64,000 bases of DNA from JBBIPZ01 sp037442505 [NCBI: Deltaproteobacteria bacterium] (GCA_037442505.1 JBBIPZ010000002.1:80558-144557); one strand, 5' to 3'; shown: positions 53,383-63,056, counted from the stretch's first letter. Program-made: numbers and translations. Notes: a model not told the origin generated them from the sequence alone.

Positions 53383-54468
53383 ATGGAGATTACTGCTAAA
53401 GATATTTACAATGTCATTGATCGATTTGCCCCTTTTGTTTTGCAGGAGGAATGGGATAACTCCGGATTGCAGTTTGGTTCATTGAAAAAAGAGGTAAAAA
53501 AAGTATTTTTGACGCTTGATGTTACTGAAGAGGCTGTCAAGGTCGCTTCAAAACTAAATGCAGACTTGATAGTTTCTCATCATCCGTTATTTTTTAGACC
53601 ACTCAAAAGAATAGATTTGAACAACGTTTTGCTTTCAATGCTTTTTGAAAATAAGATAACAGTAATTTCTTCACATACTCCACTTGATGTCGTACCTAAA
53701 GGAGTAAGTTTTGCACTTGCAAACAAGCTTGAACTTGATGGTTTGAGAATTTTGAGTAATAAAGTTGATTCTAAGTTTTATAAGTTGGTGTTCAATTTAC
53801 CATCAGGCTATTCAAAGAAAGTTTTAGATAAATTGTTTGATAACGGGATTGGAGAATACCATCTTTATAATAGTTGTGCGTTTGAAACTTTTGGAGAAGG
53901 CAGGTATCAAGAAAAATCTGGAGCGAAGCCGTTTCTCAAGACTGGCTCTGTTTTTAAAGAATCTAAGGTTGAATTAATTGTTAGAAAAGATAAGCTCTAT
54001 GAATGTGTTGATAAACTTAAGGCCGTTCATCCTTATCAGGAAGTTTCTTTTGATGTGTTTCACGAGGAGGTTAATCCAATAGATTTAGGTTATGGATATG
54101 TTGGAGAGCTGAAAAGACAAAAAAAACTCTCACAATTTATCGAGAAATGTAAAAAATGTCTGGGTATTAATACAGTTAGGTATGTAGGTGACTTAAATAA
54201 AAATATTAAAAAAGTAGCGGTATGTGGCGGTTCTGGTTCATCTTTCATTAATGATGCTGTTATATCGGGTGCAGATGTTTATATAACTGGGGATCTTAAA
54301 TATCATGAGATTCTGGAAAATATGGGCAAGATTGCATTTATAGACATTGGGCACAGGGCTTCGGAGCTGCCGGTTTTATCCACTCTTGAAACACTTTTGC
54401 GAGAAAATTTTAAAGTTTTGGAATTATATCATTTTGTTGAATACAAAGATTTTTTCAATTATTATTAA
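53383..54468 (+). CDS. NIF3/DUF34-family dinuclear metal-binding protein
   Basis: 361 residues, the longer NIF3 form with the extra middle domain (about 125-230). First metal half: EEWDNSGLQFG (about 22), LIVSHHPLFFRPL (about 63) and SSHTPLDVVPKGV (about 95-107). Second half: AVCGGSGSSFI and DVYITGDLKYHE, then DIGHRASE near the end. It binds two metal ions in a toroid; a role as GTP cyclohydrolase-like or in metal insertion is debated. No Shine-Dalgarno in front of the ATG. Confidence 0.9.
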   Translation: MEITAKDIYNVIDRFAPFVLQEEWDNSGLQFGSLKKEVKKVFLTLDVTEEAVKVASKLNADLIVSHHPLFFRPLKRIDLNNVLLSMLFENKITVISSHTPLDVVPKGVSFALANKLELDGLRILSNKVDSKFYKLVFNLPSGYSKKVLDKLFDNGIGEYHLYNSCAFETFGEGRYQEKSGAKPFLKTGSVFKESKVELIVRKDKLYECVDKLKAVHPYQEVSFDVFHEEVNPIDLGYGYVGELKRQKKLSQFIEKCKKCLGINTVRYVGDLNKNIKKVAVCGGSGSSFINDAVISGADVYITGDLKYHEILENMGKIAFIDIGHRASELPVLSTLETLLRENFKVLELYHFVEYKDFFNYY

Positions 54469-54485
54469 AAGTGAGGAGGCATACT

Positions 54486-55214
54486 TTGGACGAGAACATA
54501 AAAACTTTATGGGAACTTCAGCAAGTAGATACAGAGCTTTTTAATATAGAAAAGAGAATGAATGATGTTCCAGCTAAAAAGAAGTCGCTTGAGGAGAAGC
54601 TTAAAGCTTTAGAAGATGAAAAAAAGATGAAAGAAGATAGCAGAGACAGGTTGGTTCAAGAAAAAGAGCGCAGGGAAAGAGAGATAGAGCAGGAAAATGA
54701 AAAGATTAAAATGGTTGAATCAAGACTTTCTCATATCAGAAATCAGAAAGATTATCTTGAAATGAGAAAAAAGATTGAACTAGCAAAAAAATCAAACAAG
54801 CTTAGAGAAGACGAAGTAATTAAGAAGATGGAAGAAATTGAAAAGATTGACAAAGAGATTAAAGAGTATATGGATGTTTATCTCAAAGAAAAGCAAAAAA
54901 TACTGGAAGGTATAGCGGTTTACGATAATGAACTGTTGGCGTTACAAAAAGATAAAGAAGATGTCTTAATAAGACGGGAAAAGATTGCTGAGCGTTTAGA
55001 TACAAATATCCTTAAGACTTATGAACATTTGAAGAGTAACTGTAGAGGTGTGGGTGTCAGTAGGGCTAAGGATGAAAGTTGTGATGGATGTTTTATGAAT
55101 TTGCCACCGCAGCTATACAATATGGTTATAAAAGGTGATAAACTCTATAACTGCCCATTTTGTCAGCGTTACTTAGTTTATATACCTGAAGTGAAAGAGG
55201 ACAATAAAGAGTAG
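54486..55214 (+). CDS. Coiled-coil zinc-ribbon protein (DUF164/COG1579)
   Basis: 242 residues from TTG at 54486, because GAGGAGG ends 6 bases before it; the longer GTG frame would start on the Shine-Dalgarno itself. A long coiled coil (about 1-170) and a C-terminal zinc ribbon (CRGVGV to SCDGC, then CPFCQRY near 228). These proteins act in unknown steps; gene order with rnpB recurs in several phyla. The stop TAG lies within the first stem of the RNase P RNA. Confidence 0.88.
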   Translation: MDENIKTLWELQQVDTELFNIEKRMNDVPAKKKSLEEKLKALEDEKKMKEDSRDRLVQEKERREREIEQENEKIKMVESRLSHIRNQKDYLEMRKKIELAKKSNKLREDEVIKKMEEIEKIDKEIKEYMDVYLKEKQKILEGIAVYDNELLALQKDKEDVLIRREKIAERLDTNILKTYEHLKSNCRGVGVSRAKDESCDGCFMNLPPQLYNMVIKGDKLYNCPFCQRYLVYIPEVKEDNKE

Positions 55215-55564
55215 GGTGGACAGCCGCTCCGATAACATCGGGGAGGAAAGTCCGGACTCCAGCGGAAGGGATGCTTTCTAACGGAAAGACACAGTGATGT
55301 GTGGATAGTGCCACAGAAAAGAAACCGCCTGTGTAACAACAGGTAAGGGTGAAACGGTGAGGTAAGAGCTCACCAGTTTCGGCGGTGACGCCGAAAGCTT
55401 GGCAAACCCCATCTGGAGCAAAGCCAAACAGCTTCTTAACCGATATGGTTGGTGCGTTCCGAGCCCCGAAAGGAAGAAGCGGGTAGGCTGCATGATGATA
55501 ATGGCAACATTACCACTTAAGATGAATGGCTGTCCTCGACAGAATCCGGCTTATAGCCCTACTC
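55209..55564 (+). ncRNA. rnpB: RNase P RNA, bacterial type A
   Basis: The P1 helix pairs 55209-55216 (GAGTAGGG) with 55557-55564 (CCCTACTC). Conserved blocks are in order: GAGGAAAGTCCGG (CR I), GGGTGAAACGGTGAGGTAAG, GAGCTCACCAG, and GACAGAATCCGGCTTA (CR V) near the 3' end. Length is about 356. The 5' end overlaps the last codon and stop of the zinc-ribbon gene. The RNA cleaves 5' leaders from tRNA precursors. Confidence 0.95.
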
Positions 55565-55578
55565 TTTTCTAATAATCT

Positions 55579-56349
55579 ATGATATATGAATTTGTTATTA
55601 ATAATCCGAGCAACGTTGATAGGGCAACTCTAAAGCGGTTTAATATCGTAAGAAAGCGTGAAGATTTGTTCTCTATATACACCTTAACAAGTTCTGAATA
55701 TGTAAAAAAGATAAGAAAAATTACGAAACATTTTACATTTGAAGAATCAAAGTTAGAGCCTTTACCTGTTGTCTTGCCAATACAACAACCCTTTAGCATA
55801 GATGGTTTTCTGTTTTTAAACAAAACAGTGCCTCATAAAAGCAAAAATATTATTAGTGTAGTAACTACAAAATCTTTTGGCTTTAATCATCCTGCAACGA
55901 TTCTTGTATTGGAAAAATTAAAGGAATATAACCATTTTTATTATCAAAAACGTGTGCTGGATGTAGGATGTGGAAGTGGAATTATTTCGATTTATCTTTT
56001 AAAAAGTGGAGCAAAAAAGGCATACGGAATAGATATAGACCCTTTTGCAGTAAATGAATCAAGAATGAACTTAAAACGTAACGGGTATAATAAAGAAAGA
56101 GCAAAACTGCTTTTAACAGATATCGCAACACTCAAAAAAACGTTTCCTTTTATCGTCGCAAACATTCCTATAAATGTGCATTCTTTTATAAGTGAAAATA
56201 TCGTGTCGTTGATTGATATAGGTGGACTTTTAGTGGTCGGCGGTTTTTTGTTCTCAAAAAGAGAAGAAATATTAAGTATTTACAGAAGGCTATCCGTTGT
56301 TGAGTTTGATTGCAAAGAAGATTGGGGCTTGATAGTTTTAAAGAAATAA
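55579..56349 (+). CDS. PrmA-like class I SAM-dependent methyltransferase
   Basis: 256 residues. The PrmA-type middle is recognisable: TTKSFGFNHPATILVLEKL (about 93-111), VLDVGCGSGIISIYLLKSGA (about 124-143), GIDIDPFAVNESRMN and FIVANIPINVHSF (about 191-203; the family has ANI-L). It is shorter than usual PrmA (about 290) and less conserved, so ribosomal protein L11 is a likely but unproved target. It starts 14 bases after rnpB with no Shine-Dalgarno. Confidence 0.75.
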   Translation: MIYEFVINNPSNVDRATLKRFNIVRKREDLFSIYTLTSSEYVKKIRKITKHFTFEESKLEPLPVVLPIQQPFSIDGFLFLNKTVPHKSKNIISVVTTKSFGFNHPATILVLEKLKEYNHFYYQKRVLDVGCGSGIISIYLLKSGAKKAYGIDIDPFAVNESRMNLKRNGYNKERAKLLLTDIATLKKTFPFIVANIPINVHSFISENIVSLIDIGGLLVVGGFLFSKREEILSIYRRLSVVEFDCKEDWGLIVLKK

Positions 56350-56405
56350 GTTTCAAAAGCAAATAAAAACTTTACTTTTATGGTTTTGTATAATAAAAGA
56401 TTATT

Positions 56406-57512
56406 ATGAGTTTTAAAGGTCGTCCAATTTTTGCAGAGATTAATATGTCAGCACTTGAGTCCAATATTAAGGCTATTAAAGAACTTGTGAGAGATAAAAA
56501 AATCATCGCAGTTGTAAAAGACAATGCCTATGGACATGGGGCAAAAGAGGTTGTGAAAAAAATAGAAAAATACGCTGATTTTTATGGTGTAGCCTGTATC
56601 GAAGAGGCTATTTTACTAAGAAAGGTGACTAAAAAACCTTTTGTAATTTTTGGAGGTGTTTTTGGAGGCGAAGAGGTTTATTTAAATAAAAAAGAAGGTA
56701 TCATCCCCACTGTTTATGATCTGGAGACACTTACTAAAATTTGCAGAAGCTCTATCGAATGTGATATAAATATCGAAATTGATACGGGAATGGGCAGGAC
56801 AGGTTTTCTCGAAGATGAAATAGATAAGGTGATTTCTATATTGAGTTCTTCAAAAAATGTCCGTGTTTGGGGATTGATGACTCATTTTTCATCTTCAGAC
56901 TCAGATGCTGAGTTTACATCTTTACAATTGGAACGTTTTTACAAAATATATCACAGGTTCAGGAAAAATGGCATAAATCCTGACATTATTCACGTGGCTA
57001 ACAGTGCTGGAATATTTTATGATACAGAAAGCTTTATCAATGCAGTAAGACCAGGAATTATGCTTTATGGTGGTTATCCATCTGATAATTTAAGAGAAAA
57101 GATTAATATTTCTCCAGTTATGACATTTACATCAAGTATTATTTCTTTGAAAGAAGTGCCCAAAAACAGTTCCATCAGCTATGGAAGAACTTTCACCACA
57201 AAAAGAAAAAGTATAATCGCAACAATAGCCTGTGGTTATGGTGATGGCTATCCGAGGGCACTTTCAAACAAGGGCGTTGTCTATATTAAAGATAAAGGAA
57301 CGGCGCCAGTTGTTGGAAGGGTATGTATGGATGTGTTAATGATTGATGTAACAGATTTGAAAAACGTTTCTGTGGGAGACCCTGTGGTTCTTTGGGGCGA
57401 AGGTAACGAGGCTGTTCATCCGGATAATGTAGCAAAATTAGCAGGGACAATTTCTTACGAATTGTTTTGCAGGGTTTCTGACAGAATTAGACGCGTCTAT
57501 AAAGGTAACTGA
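56406..57512 (+). CDS. alr: Alanine racemase
   Basis: 368 residues. PLP lysine in IAVVKDNAYGHGAKE (the usual VKANAYGHG with Asp here), RTGF near 130, DIIHVANSAGIF near 196, SISYGRTFTTKR with the catalytic Tyr region near 257, and CMDVLMIDVTD near 304. It makes D-alanine for peptidoglycan. TATAAT at 56389-56394 lies 11 bases before the ATG with no Shine-Dalgarno, suggesting a very short leader. The mla genes follow directly. Confidence 0.95.
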   Translation: MSFKGRPIFAEINMSALESNIKAIKELVRDKKIIAVVKDNAYGHGAKEVVKKIEKYADFYGVACIEEAILLRKVTKKPFVIFGGVFGGEEVYLNKKEGIIPTVYDLETLTKICRSSIECDINIEIDTGMGRTGFLEDEIDKVISILSSSKNVRVWGLMTHFSSSDSDAEFTSLQLERFYKIYHRFRKNGINPDIIHVANSAGIFYDTESFINAVRPGIMLYGGYPSDNLREKINISPVMTFTSSIISLKEVPKNSSISYGRTFTTKRKSIIATIACGYGDGYPRALSNKGVVYIKDKGTAPVVGRVCMDVLMIDVTDLKNVSVGDPVVLWGEGNEAVHPDNVAKLAGTISYELFCRVSDRIRRVYKGN

Positions 57513-58283
57513 ATGAAAAAGGTAGTAGAGGTTTTTGGCAAATCTATAATAGATTTTGTTTCAGCAGCAGGTGGATTATTTAATTTGTTGCTAAAAACCG
57601 CAAGATGGGGCATAACTCCTCCCTTCAAATTTGAACGAATTTTTTATCAGATGGAATTTATCGGTGTGCGCTCACTTTTTGTGGTGATACTTGTAAGTAC
57701 ATTTACCGGTATGGTACTTGCGTTGCAGACCTATACTGGCTTCAGACGTTTTGGGGCGGAAAGCATGATGGGAGCAGTTGTAGCATTAAGCTTGTGCAGA
57801 GAATTGGGACCGGTTTTAACAAGTATAATGGTGACTGCAAGGGCTGGTTCTGCTATGGCTGCAGAGATTGGTACAATGCGTGTTACAGAACAAATTGATG
57901 CGCTGTTTGTAATGGCGGTTAATCCGATAAAGTATTTAGTTGTGCCGAGGGTTATTGCCTCGGTATTAGTTGTTCCTGTTTTAACAATAATATCAGATTA
58001 TACCGGTATTGTAGGTGGTTATATGGTTGGTGTAAAACTTTTAAACGTTAATGAAGGTGTTTACATTAATCGCACAATCGAAATTTTAGAACTAAGCGAT
58101 ATTTACAACGGTTTGTTAAAATCTGCTGTTTTTGGCTTATTGCTCTCTATCATTGGGTGTTACAAGGGTTATTATACTCAAGGTGGAGCAAGAGGTGTCG
58201 GCAAGTCAACAACTGAAGCTGTTGTTCTTGCATGTGTTGTAATTTTCATCGCTGATTATGTGTTAACAGCATTTTTATTTTAG
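57513..58283 (+). CDS. mlaE: MlaE-type ABC transporter permease
   Basis: 256 residues with about five membrane helices. Family motifs are in place: VSTFTGMVLALQTYTGF (about 60-76), LGPVLTSIMVTARAGSAMAAEIGTMRVTEQIDAL (about 96-130) and the C-terminal GARGVGKSTTEAVV. It pairs with MlaF and MlaD to move phospholipids between membranes. It begins immediately after the alr stop, and mlaF follows 10 bases later. Confidence 0.95.
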   Translation: MKKVVEVFGKSIIDFVSAAGGLFNLLLKTARWGITPPFKFERIFYQMEFIGVRSLFVVILVSTFTGMVLALQTYTGFRRFGAESMMGAVVALSLCRELGPVLTSIMVTARAGSAMAAEIGTMRVTEQIDALFVMAVNPIKYLVVPRVIASVLVVPVLTIISDYTGIVGGYMVGVKLLNVNEGVYINRTIEILELSDIYNGLLKSAVFGLLLSIIGCYKGYYTQGGARGVGKSTTEAVVLACVVIFIADYVLTAFLF

Positions 58284-58293
58284 AACGATATTT

Positions 58294-59055
58294 ATGTTTG
58301 AAAACATTATCGAAATAAAAGAAATTTACAAAAAGTTTGGATCTCAGCAGGTACTAAACGGCTTATCTTTAAACATACCTAAGGGATTAATAACGGTTAT
58401 AATAGGCAGAAGTGGTGGTGGAAAAAGTGTATTATTAAAGCATATTATTGGACTATTAAAACCTGATGCAGGACAGATTATTTTTGACGGTGTTGATATG
58501 GTTGCAGCTGACGATAAGACTCTGGAAGGGATAAGAAAACGTTTCGGGATGTTATTTCAGGAGGGAGCTTTATTCGATTCTTTAAATCTGGAAGACAATA
58601 TTGGATTTCCACTTTTTGAACATACGAAGCTTTCTGACAAAGAAATTTATGAAAGGGTTAAAGAGGTTATGGCTATGGTAGGTTTGTCAGGTGCTGAAAA
58701 GAAGTTTCCTTCTGAAATTTCTGGTGGAATGAGAAAGAGAGCAGGTCTTGCGAGAGCAATAATTAGTAATCCAGAAGTGATTCTTTTCGATGAACCCACA
58801 AGTGGTTTAGATCCGATTATGTCTGCCACAATAGATAATTTGATAGTAGATGTTCAAAGACGTTTAAATGTTACTTGTATTGTTATCAGCCATGATATAA
58901 AATCTACTTTTAGAATTGCACATAAAATTGCCATGCTTTATGAGGGAAAGATTATTGCTGAAGGGACACCTGAAGGGATGCAAAACATTGATAATGCTTA
59001 TTTAAAACAGTTTATAGGTGGACTCACAGAAGGCCCAATGGCAGTGGAGAAGTGA
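58294..59055 (+). CDS. mlaF: MlaF-type ABC ATP-binding protein
   Basis: 253 residues: Walker A IIGRSGGGKSVLLKH (about 37-51), Q-loop FQEGALFDSL, signature SEISGGMRKR (about 141-150), Walker B VILFDEPTSGLDP and H-loop VISHDI. The FQEGALFDSL after the Q-loop is typical of MlaF. It powers the MlaE/MlaD lipid transporter. Its TGA overlaps the mlaD ATG. Confidence 0.95.
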   Translation: MFENIIEIKEIYKKFGSQQVLNGLSLNIPKGLITVIIGRSGGGKSVLLKHIIGLLKPDAGQIIFDGVDMVAADDKTLEGIRKRFGMLFQEGALFDSLNLEDNIGFPLFEHTKLSDKEIYERVKEVMAMVGLSGAEKKFPSEISGGMRKRAGLARAIISNPEVILFDEPTSGLDPIMSATIDNLIVDVQRRLNVTCIVISHDIKSTFRIAHKIAMLYEGKIIAEGTPEGMQNIDNAYLKQFIGGLTEGPMAVEK

Positions 59056-60509
59056 TGAACAAAAGTGGCTTGTCGACAGAGTTTAAGGTGGGAATTTTCG
59101 TTATTATAGGTTGCGTAATACTCATCTTTATGTCGATGAAGGTTGGGGGATTTAAATTTTTTAAAGGTGTAAAAACATACGATGTTGTAGTGTATTTTGA
59201 TAGTGTTGAGGGGCTCGATGTTGGTGGAGCTGTTCAGATTGCAGGCGTTACCGTAGGAAGAGTTAAAGATATAAAGTTGGAAGGCAATAAAGCAAAGGTA
59301 GTGTTAGAGATTAACGATGGAGTGGTGATTAAAAAGGATGCGGCGGCATCTATAAAAACAAAAGGTGTATTGGGAGAAAAGTTTGTTGAAGTTTCCCCGG
59401 GGGAGGCGACAGAGGTATTACAAGCTGGTCAACAGATTGCTTCTACTAAAAAGACTATGGATTTGGACACACTTGTTGCCCATGTTGATTCCGTAATAAG
59501 CGATATAAAAGAAGTGACTATAAATTTGAGAAAGACATTGGGGGGTGAAGAAGGTGAAGATGTTTTAAGAGGCATATTTAATAACCTTTACGAGCTTTCC
59601 GCAAACTTAAATCAGATGGTAAAGAAGAATGATGAAGGGCTTGCAAACACAGTAAAAAACTTAGAAAAATTTTCTGCAACACTTGCTGAAAAGACGCCAG
59701 AGCTTTCGGAAGATTTAAAAGAACTCTCCAAAACGTTGAAAGATATGATGGATGAAAATAGAGGGAACTTAAAAGATAGTCTCGCTAAGGTTAAAGACGC
59801 ATCAGAAAAGCTTGACAAAACCCTCTCTTCTTTACAAAGTGTTTCAGAAAAGATTGATAAAGGCGAAGGCACACTTGGAAAATTAATAAATGACGATTCT
59901 GCGCACGAGAATTTAAACAAGACATTGACAGGGCTAAACAAGATGCTCGCAAAGGGTGAATCTATAAGAACATACTTTGATTTTCGAAGCGAGTATCTGG
60001 AGAGACTAAAAGATTCAAGATCTCAGGTAAATATAAAAATTTATCCCAAATCAGATTACTTTTACATGATAGGAGGAGTAGATAGTCCGACAGGAAAATT
60101 CAGGCGGGAGACACAAAAAGTTATCACACCAACAACCACAACAGTTACTACCACAGAAACCGAAAAAGAAAAGACAGTATTGATAAATGCTCAGATTGGT
60201 AAGCGTTTTCACAATGTCGAATTTAGAGGCGGATTGTTTGAATCCACAGGTGGATTTGGTGTCGATTATTTTTCAAAAAATGATAAATGGAAATACTCGG
60301 CAGAAATATACAACTTTGATAGAGAGTATGCACCACATCTTAAGGCTACCGCTCAATACAACCTTTACAAATATCTTTTCTTTACTGGTGGTGTTGACGA
60401 TATAATTTCGGATAGACATAGACGCAGTGTGTTTTTGGGGGCGGGCATAAGATTTGAAGACGAAGATATAAAATACCTGTTATCATCAGCCCCTCTCCCT
60501 GCAAAATAA
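59055..60509 (+). CDS. mlaD: MlaD-type MCE protein with long coiled coil and beta-rich C-terminal extension
   Basis: 484 residues. One N-terminal helix (about 11-28) anchors it in the inner membrane; the MCE domain (about 39-118, DVVVYFDSVEGLDVGGAVQIAG) binds lipid. A long helical coiled coil follows (about 140-300), then a beta-rich tail of about 170 residues with alternating hydrophobic strands (AQIGKRFHNVEFRGGLFEST, KYLFFTGGVDDI, SVFLGAGIRFEDED). Usual MlaD is about 180 residues. The tail looks like outer-membrane barrel strands, so the protein may span the whole envelope. No mlaC or mlaA gene is adjacent. Confidence 0.88.
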   Translation: MNKSGLSTEFKVGIFVIIGCVILIFMSMKVGGFKFFKGVKTYDVVVYFDSVEGLDVGGAVQIAGVTVGRVKDIKLEGNKAKVVLEINDGVVIKKDAAASIKTKGVLGEKFVEVSPGEATEVLQAGQQIASTKKTMDLDTLVAHVDSVISDIKEVTINLRKTLGGEEGEDVLRGIFNNLYELSANLNQMVKKNDEGLANTVKNLEKFSATLAEKTPELSEDLKELSKTLKDMMDENRGNLKDSLAKVKDASEKLDKTLSSLQSVSEKIDKGEGTLGKLINDDSAHENLNKTLTGLNKMLAKGESIRTYFDFRSEYLERLKDSRSQVNIKIYPKSDYFYMIGGVDSPTGKFRRETQKVITPTTTTVTTTETEKEKTVLINAQIGKRFHNVEFRGGLFESTGGFGVDYFSKNDKWKYSAEIYNFDREYAPHLKATAQYNLYKYLFFTGGVDDIISDRHRRSVFLGAGIRFEDEDIKYLLSSAPLPAK

Positions 60510-60517
60510 AGGCTTTT

Positions 60518-61543
60518 ATGGAAAAAAAGGTTAATATTTTAAATTACGCAACAGCATCTGGTTGAGCTGCAAAGATGGGTCCGGGGGATCTGTCTGCGCT
60601 AATGAAAGGCATATATTACAAAGATGACGAGCGCGTTGTTATTGGTTTTAGAGAGTCGGATGATGCTGGTGCAATCAAAATTGGTTCTGAAGTTTTGCTA
60701 CAAACTGTCGATGTGATTACACCCATTGTTGATGACCCATATATATTTGGTAAGATAGCTGCTGCAAACGCAGTGTCAGATATCTATGCAATGGGAGGAA
60801 CACCTGTATCAGTTTTGAACATTGCTGGTTTTCCCGTAGATTGTCTTAGCCTTGATATTTTGAAAGCGATATTTGAGGGTGGCAGGGATGTTGTAGAGGA
60901 ATGTGGTGCTGTTGTCCTGGGTGGGCATACAGTTATTGACACAGAGATTAAATATGGACTTTCAGTAACAGGAACGGTTGGGAAAAAAATTTACTGCAAC
61001 AGAATGTGTAAACATTCATTAGACGTGATATTAACCAAACCTTTAGGTGGTGGTATTTTAAGCACTGCATTAAAAGGCGAATTGATTTCTGAAGAACATA
61101 AAAGTGGTATGATAAAATACATGACTCGACTCAATAAATATGCAATATCTGTTATAGATTTTGATTATGTTGCAACGGCAACAGATGTTACCGGATTTGG
61201 ATTGTTAGGACATCTTTTTGAAGTTGGAAAGGCAAGCCATATTACTATACGTGTTAATCAAAAAAATGTTCCTTTTATGGATGGCTTCGAACTTTATCTA
61301 TCTTATGGGCTTATACCCGCTGGTGCATACAGGAATAGAGAGTATGTTTTGCCTCACACTACAGGGAACACTGAAAACATTATAAAATTATGTTCTCCAG
61401 AAACGTCTGGTGGATTACTTATTTTCTGTGAAAAATCAGAGAGCTTAAAATTGCTGGACAAAATAAGAAATAATGGCGATGATAAAGCAGCTATTATTGG
61501 TGAAACTATAGAGTTTTCTGGCAAAACACTAATTCTGGATTGA
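60518..61543 (+). CDS. selD: Selenide, water dikinase with selenocysteine
   Basis: 341 residues, reading through an in-frame TGA at 60563-60565 as selenocysteine 16, in the position of catalytic Cys17 of E. coli SelD (context SG-U-AAKMGPGDL, with conserved Lys19). Sequence after it is typical SelD: SDDAGAIKI, NAVSDIYAMGGTPVSVLNI and the TDVTGFGLLGHL region. It makes selenophosphate from ATP and selenide. AAAGG precedes the ATG. Without recoding the protein would start at Met20 and miss its catalytic residue. Starts 8 bases after mlaD; its end overlaps the kinase gene on the other strand by 15 bases. Confidence 0.93.
60563..60595 (+). promoter_or_regulatory. Putative bacterial SECIS element of selD
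   Basis: After the UGA, 60573-60582 (AGATGGGTCC) pairs with 60586-60595 (GGATCTGTCT) including three G-U pairs, leaving a GGG loop at 60583-60585. The loop starts 17 bases after the UGA and with G, in the range for bacterial SECIS hairpins. Folded by eye. Confidence 0.6.
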
Positions 61544-63013
61544 TTCACTCAATGGCAGATACACATTAATTGTTGTTCCTTTTCCCTCTGATGAGATTAA
61601 CTCTATCTTTCCTCGCATATCTTCAATAAAGCTTTTCGTTACTGCAAGACCTAAACCGGTGCCATCCTTTTTGGTGGAAAAAAACAGGTCAAAAACTCTT
61701 TCTTTAAGCTCTTCAGGTATTCCAATACCGGTATCAGTTATAGCGATACATCCAAAACCGCTGTGTTTATATATATTGACAGTAATCTCTCCACCTTTAG
61801 GCATGGCCTGTATTGCGTTTAAAACGATATTTACGATAGATTGATGAAGCTTTTCTTCATCAGCATAAACCTCAATCTCTTCCGCCTCAAAGTTTAGCGT
61901 TATATTTCTGAAAATTTTCTGGAAAGAAAAATCATCCAGCACACTTTTTATAAAAGATTTTAGCTCTATCTCTTTAATTTTACTCTCTTTAGGTTTAGCA
62001 AAGCTTAATAAACTTCGCATTATTTTTTTGATACGCGTAGCCTCTCTAATTATAGTCTCAAGATCTTCGAGATAGACGCTGTCTTTAGGCAGCTCAGATT
62101 TTAAGTATTCAGCATGACCAATTATAATCCCTAAAGGATTATCTATTTCGTGAGACATTCCTGCTGAAATCTTGCCTAATGCAGCAAATTTTTCGTAATT
62201 AAGCATCTGATTTTGAAGAAAAAGCAGATCATCAAATGCAGCTTTTAGTCTATCGTTTTGTAATAAAAGCTCATTTTGTTTATTTTTTATTTCAATAATC
62301 ATTGTTCTTAATGCCTCTGCAAGCTCACCAATTTCGTCTTCTAACATCGGAATTTCTTGCTCCCAATCGCCTTTTCGTATCGCTTTAGCCTTTTCCCCTA
62401 ATAATTGAAGTGGTATGGTAATTTTTCTTGTGAAATAATAAGAAAAAGTTAAGCCTAACCCTGCCGAGAACACGCCAAGAACTAACAAAATGATATTAAC
62501 ATTTCGGATCTGTCTTTCTATCGCAGGGAAAAACATAAGGTATCTGAAATAAAAGTTAGAAAAGCCCATTGTTTGCTGAGGCAGAACAAGGTCTAAATAC
62601 TTTTTCCCCCCTAAAAAGACCTCGCGATATAGCAAACCCTCATTAATCTTATACTCTTCAGGCTTGTATGGGGGCAAGTTTGAATTATTAAAGCTAAATA
62701 AAATGCGACCATCATTGTCAAGGATGGCGATATCTATCACTCCCTCTTTTTCCTTTAAAATATTTGCTATTTCGCCTTTTGCAATTTCTAAATTAGCTGT
62801 ACTTTTGCCAAATTCCCGTCCAAAGATACGCATAATTTGAGGATTAAGTAATTTAAGATGAGTTTTTGCCTCTTTTAGAAGATAACTACTCCAGAAACGT
62901 TTTTCAACATACGATAAAGTGAAAAAAAGTAGCAATATTATAAGAAAAATCAAAAAAAACTGATAATAAAGGAGTTTTTTAAAGAGCCCTTTAGGTTTAA
63001 TTTTTAGATGCAT
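61529..63013 (-). CDS. Sensor histidine kinase
   Basis: 494 residues: membrane helices at about 16-35 and 173-195 around a periplasmic sensor, a HAMP domain (about 196-248), a coiled coil, HisKA with H288 (SAGMSHEIDNPLG) and a HATPase domain with ITDTGIGIPEE and GTGLGLAVTKSFIEDM. It is the NtrB-like, HAMP-bearing type that often signals to sigma-54 activators. No partner regulator lies in the window. Convergent with selD, overlapping by 15 bases. Confidence 0.9.
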   Translation of the reverse strand: MHLKIKPKGLFKKLLYYQFFLIFLIILLLFFTLSYVEKRFWSSYLLKEAKTHLKLLNPQIMRIFGREFGKSTANLEIAKGEIANILKEKEGVIDIAILDNDGRILFSFNNSNLPPYKPEEYKINEGLLYREVFLGGKKYLDLVLPQQTMGFSNFYFRYLMFFPAIERQIRNVNIILLVLGVFSAGLGLTFSYYFTRKITIPLQLLGEKAKAIRKGDWEQEIPMLEDEIGELAEALRTMIIEIKNKQNELLLQNDRLKAAFDDLLFLQNQMLNYEKFAALGKISAGMSHEIDNPLGIIIGHAEYLKSELPKDSVYLEDLETIIREATRIKKIMRSLLSFAKPKESKIKEIELKSFIKSVLDDFSFQKIFRNITLNFEAEEIEVYADEEKLHQSIVNIVLNAIQAMPKGGEITVNIYKHSGFGCIAITDTGIGIPEELKERVFDLFFSTKKDGTGLGLAVTKSFIEDMRGKIELISSEGKGTTINVYLPLSESIQN

Positions 63014-63056
63014 AAGAGAAATTTTAGACTAAAAGGTTTGTTTAAGCAAGAAACAA

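Noticed and set aside
55209-55564. Short minus-strand frames across this segment
   Set aside because: The segment matches RNase P RNA conserved blocks and helices, so these frames are noise.
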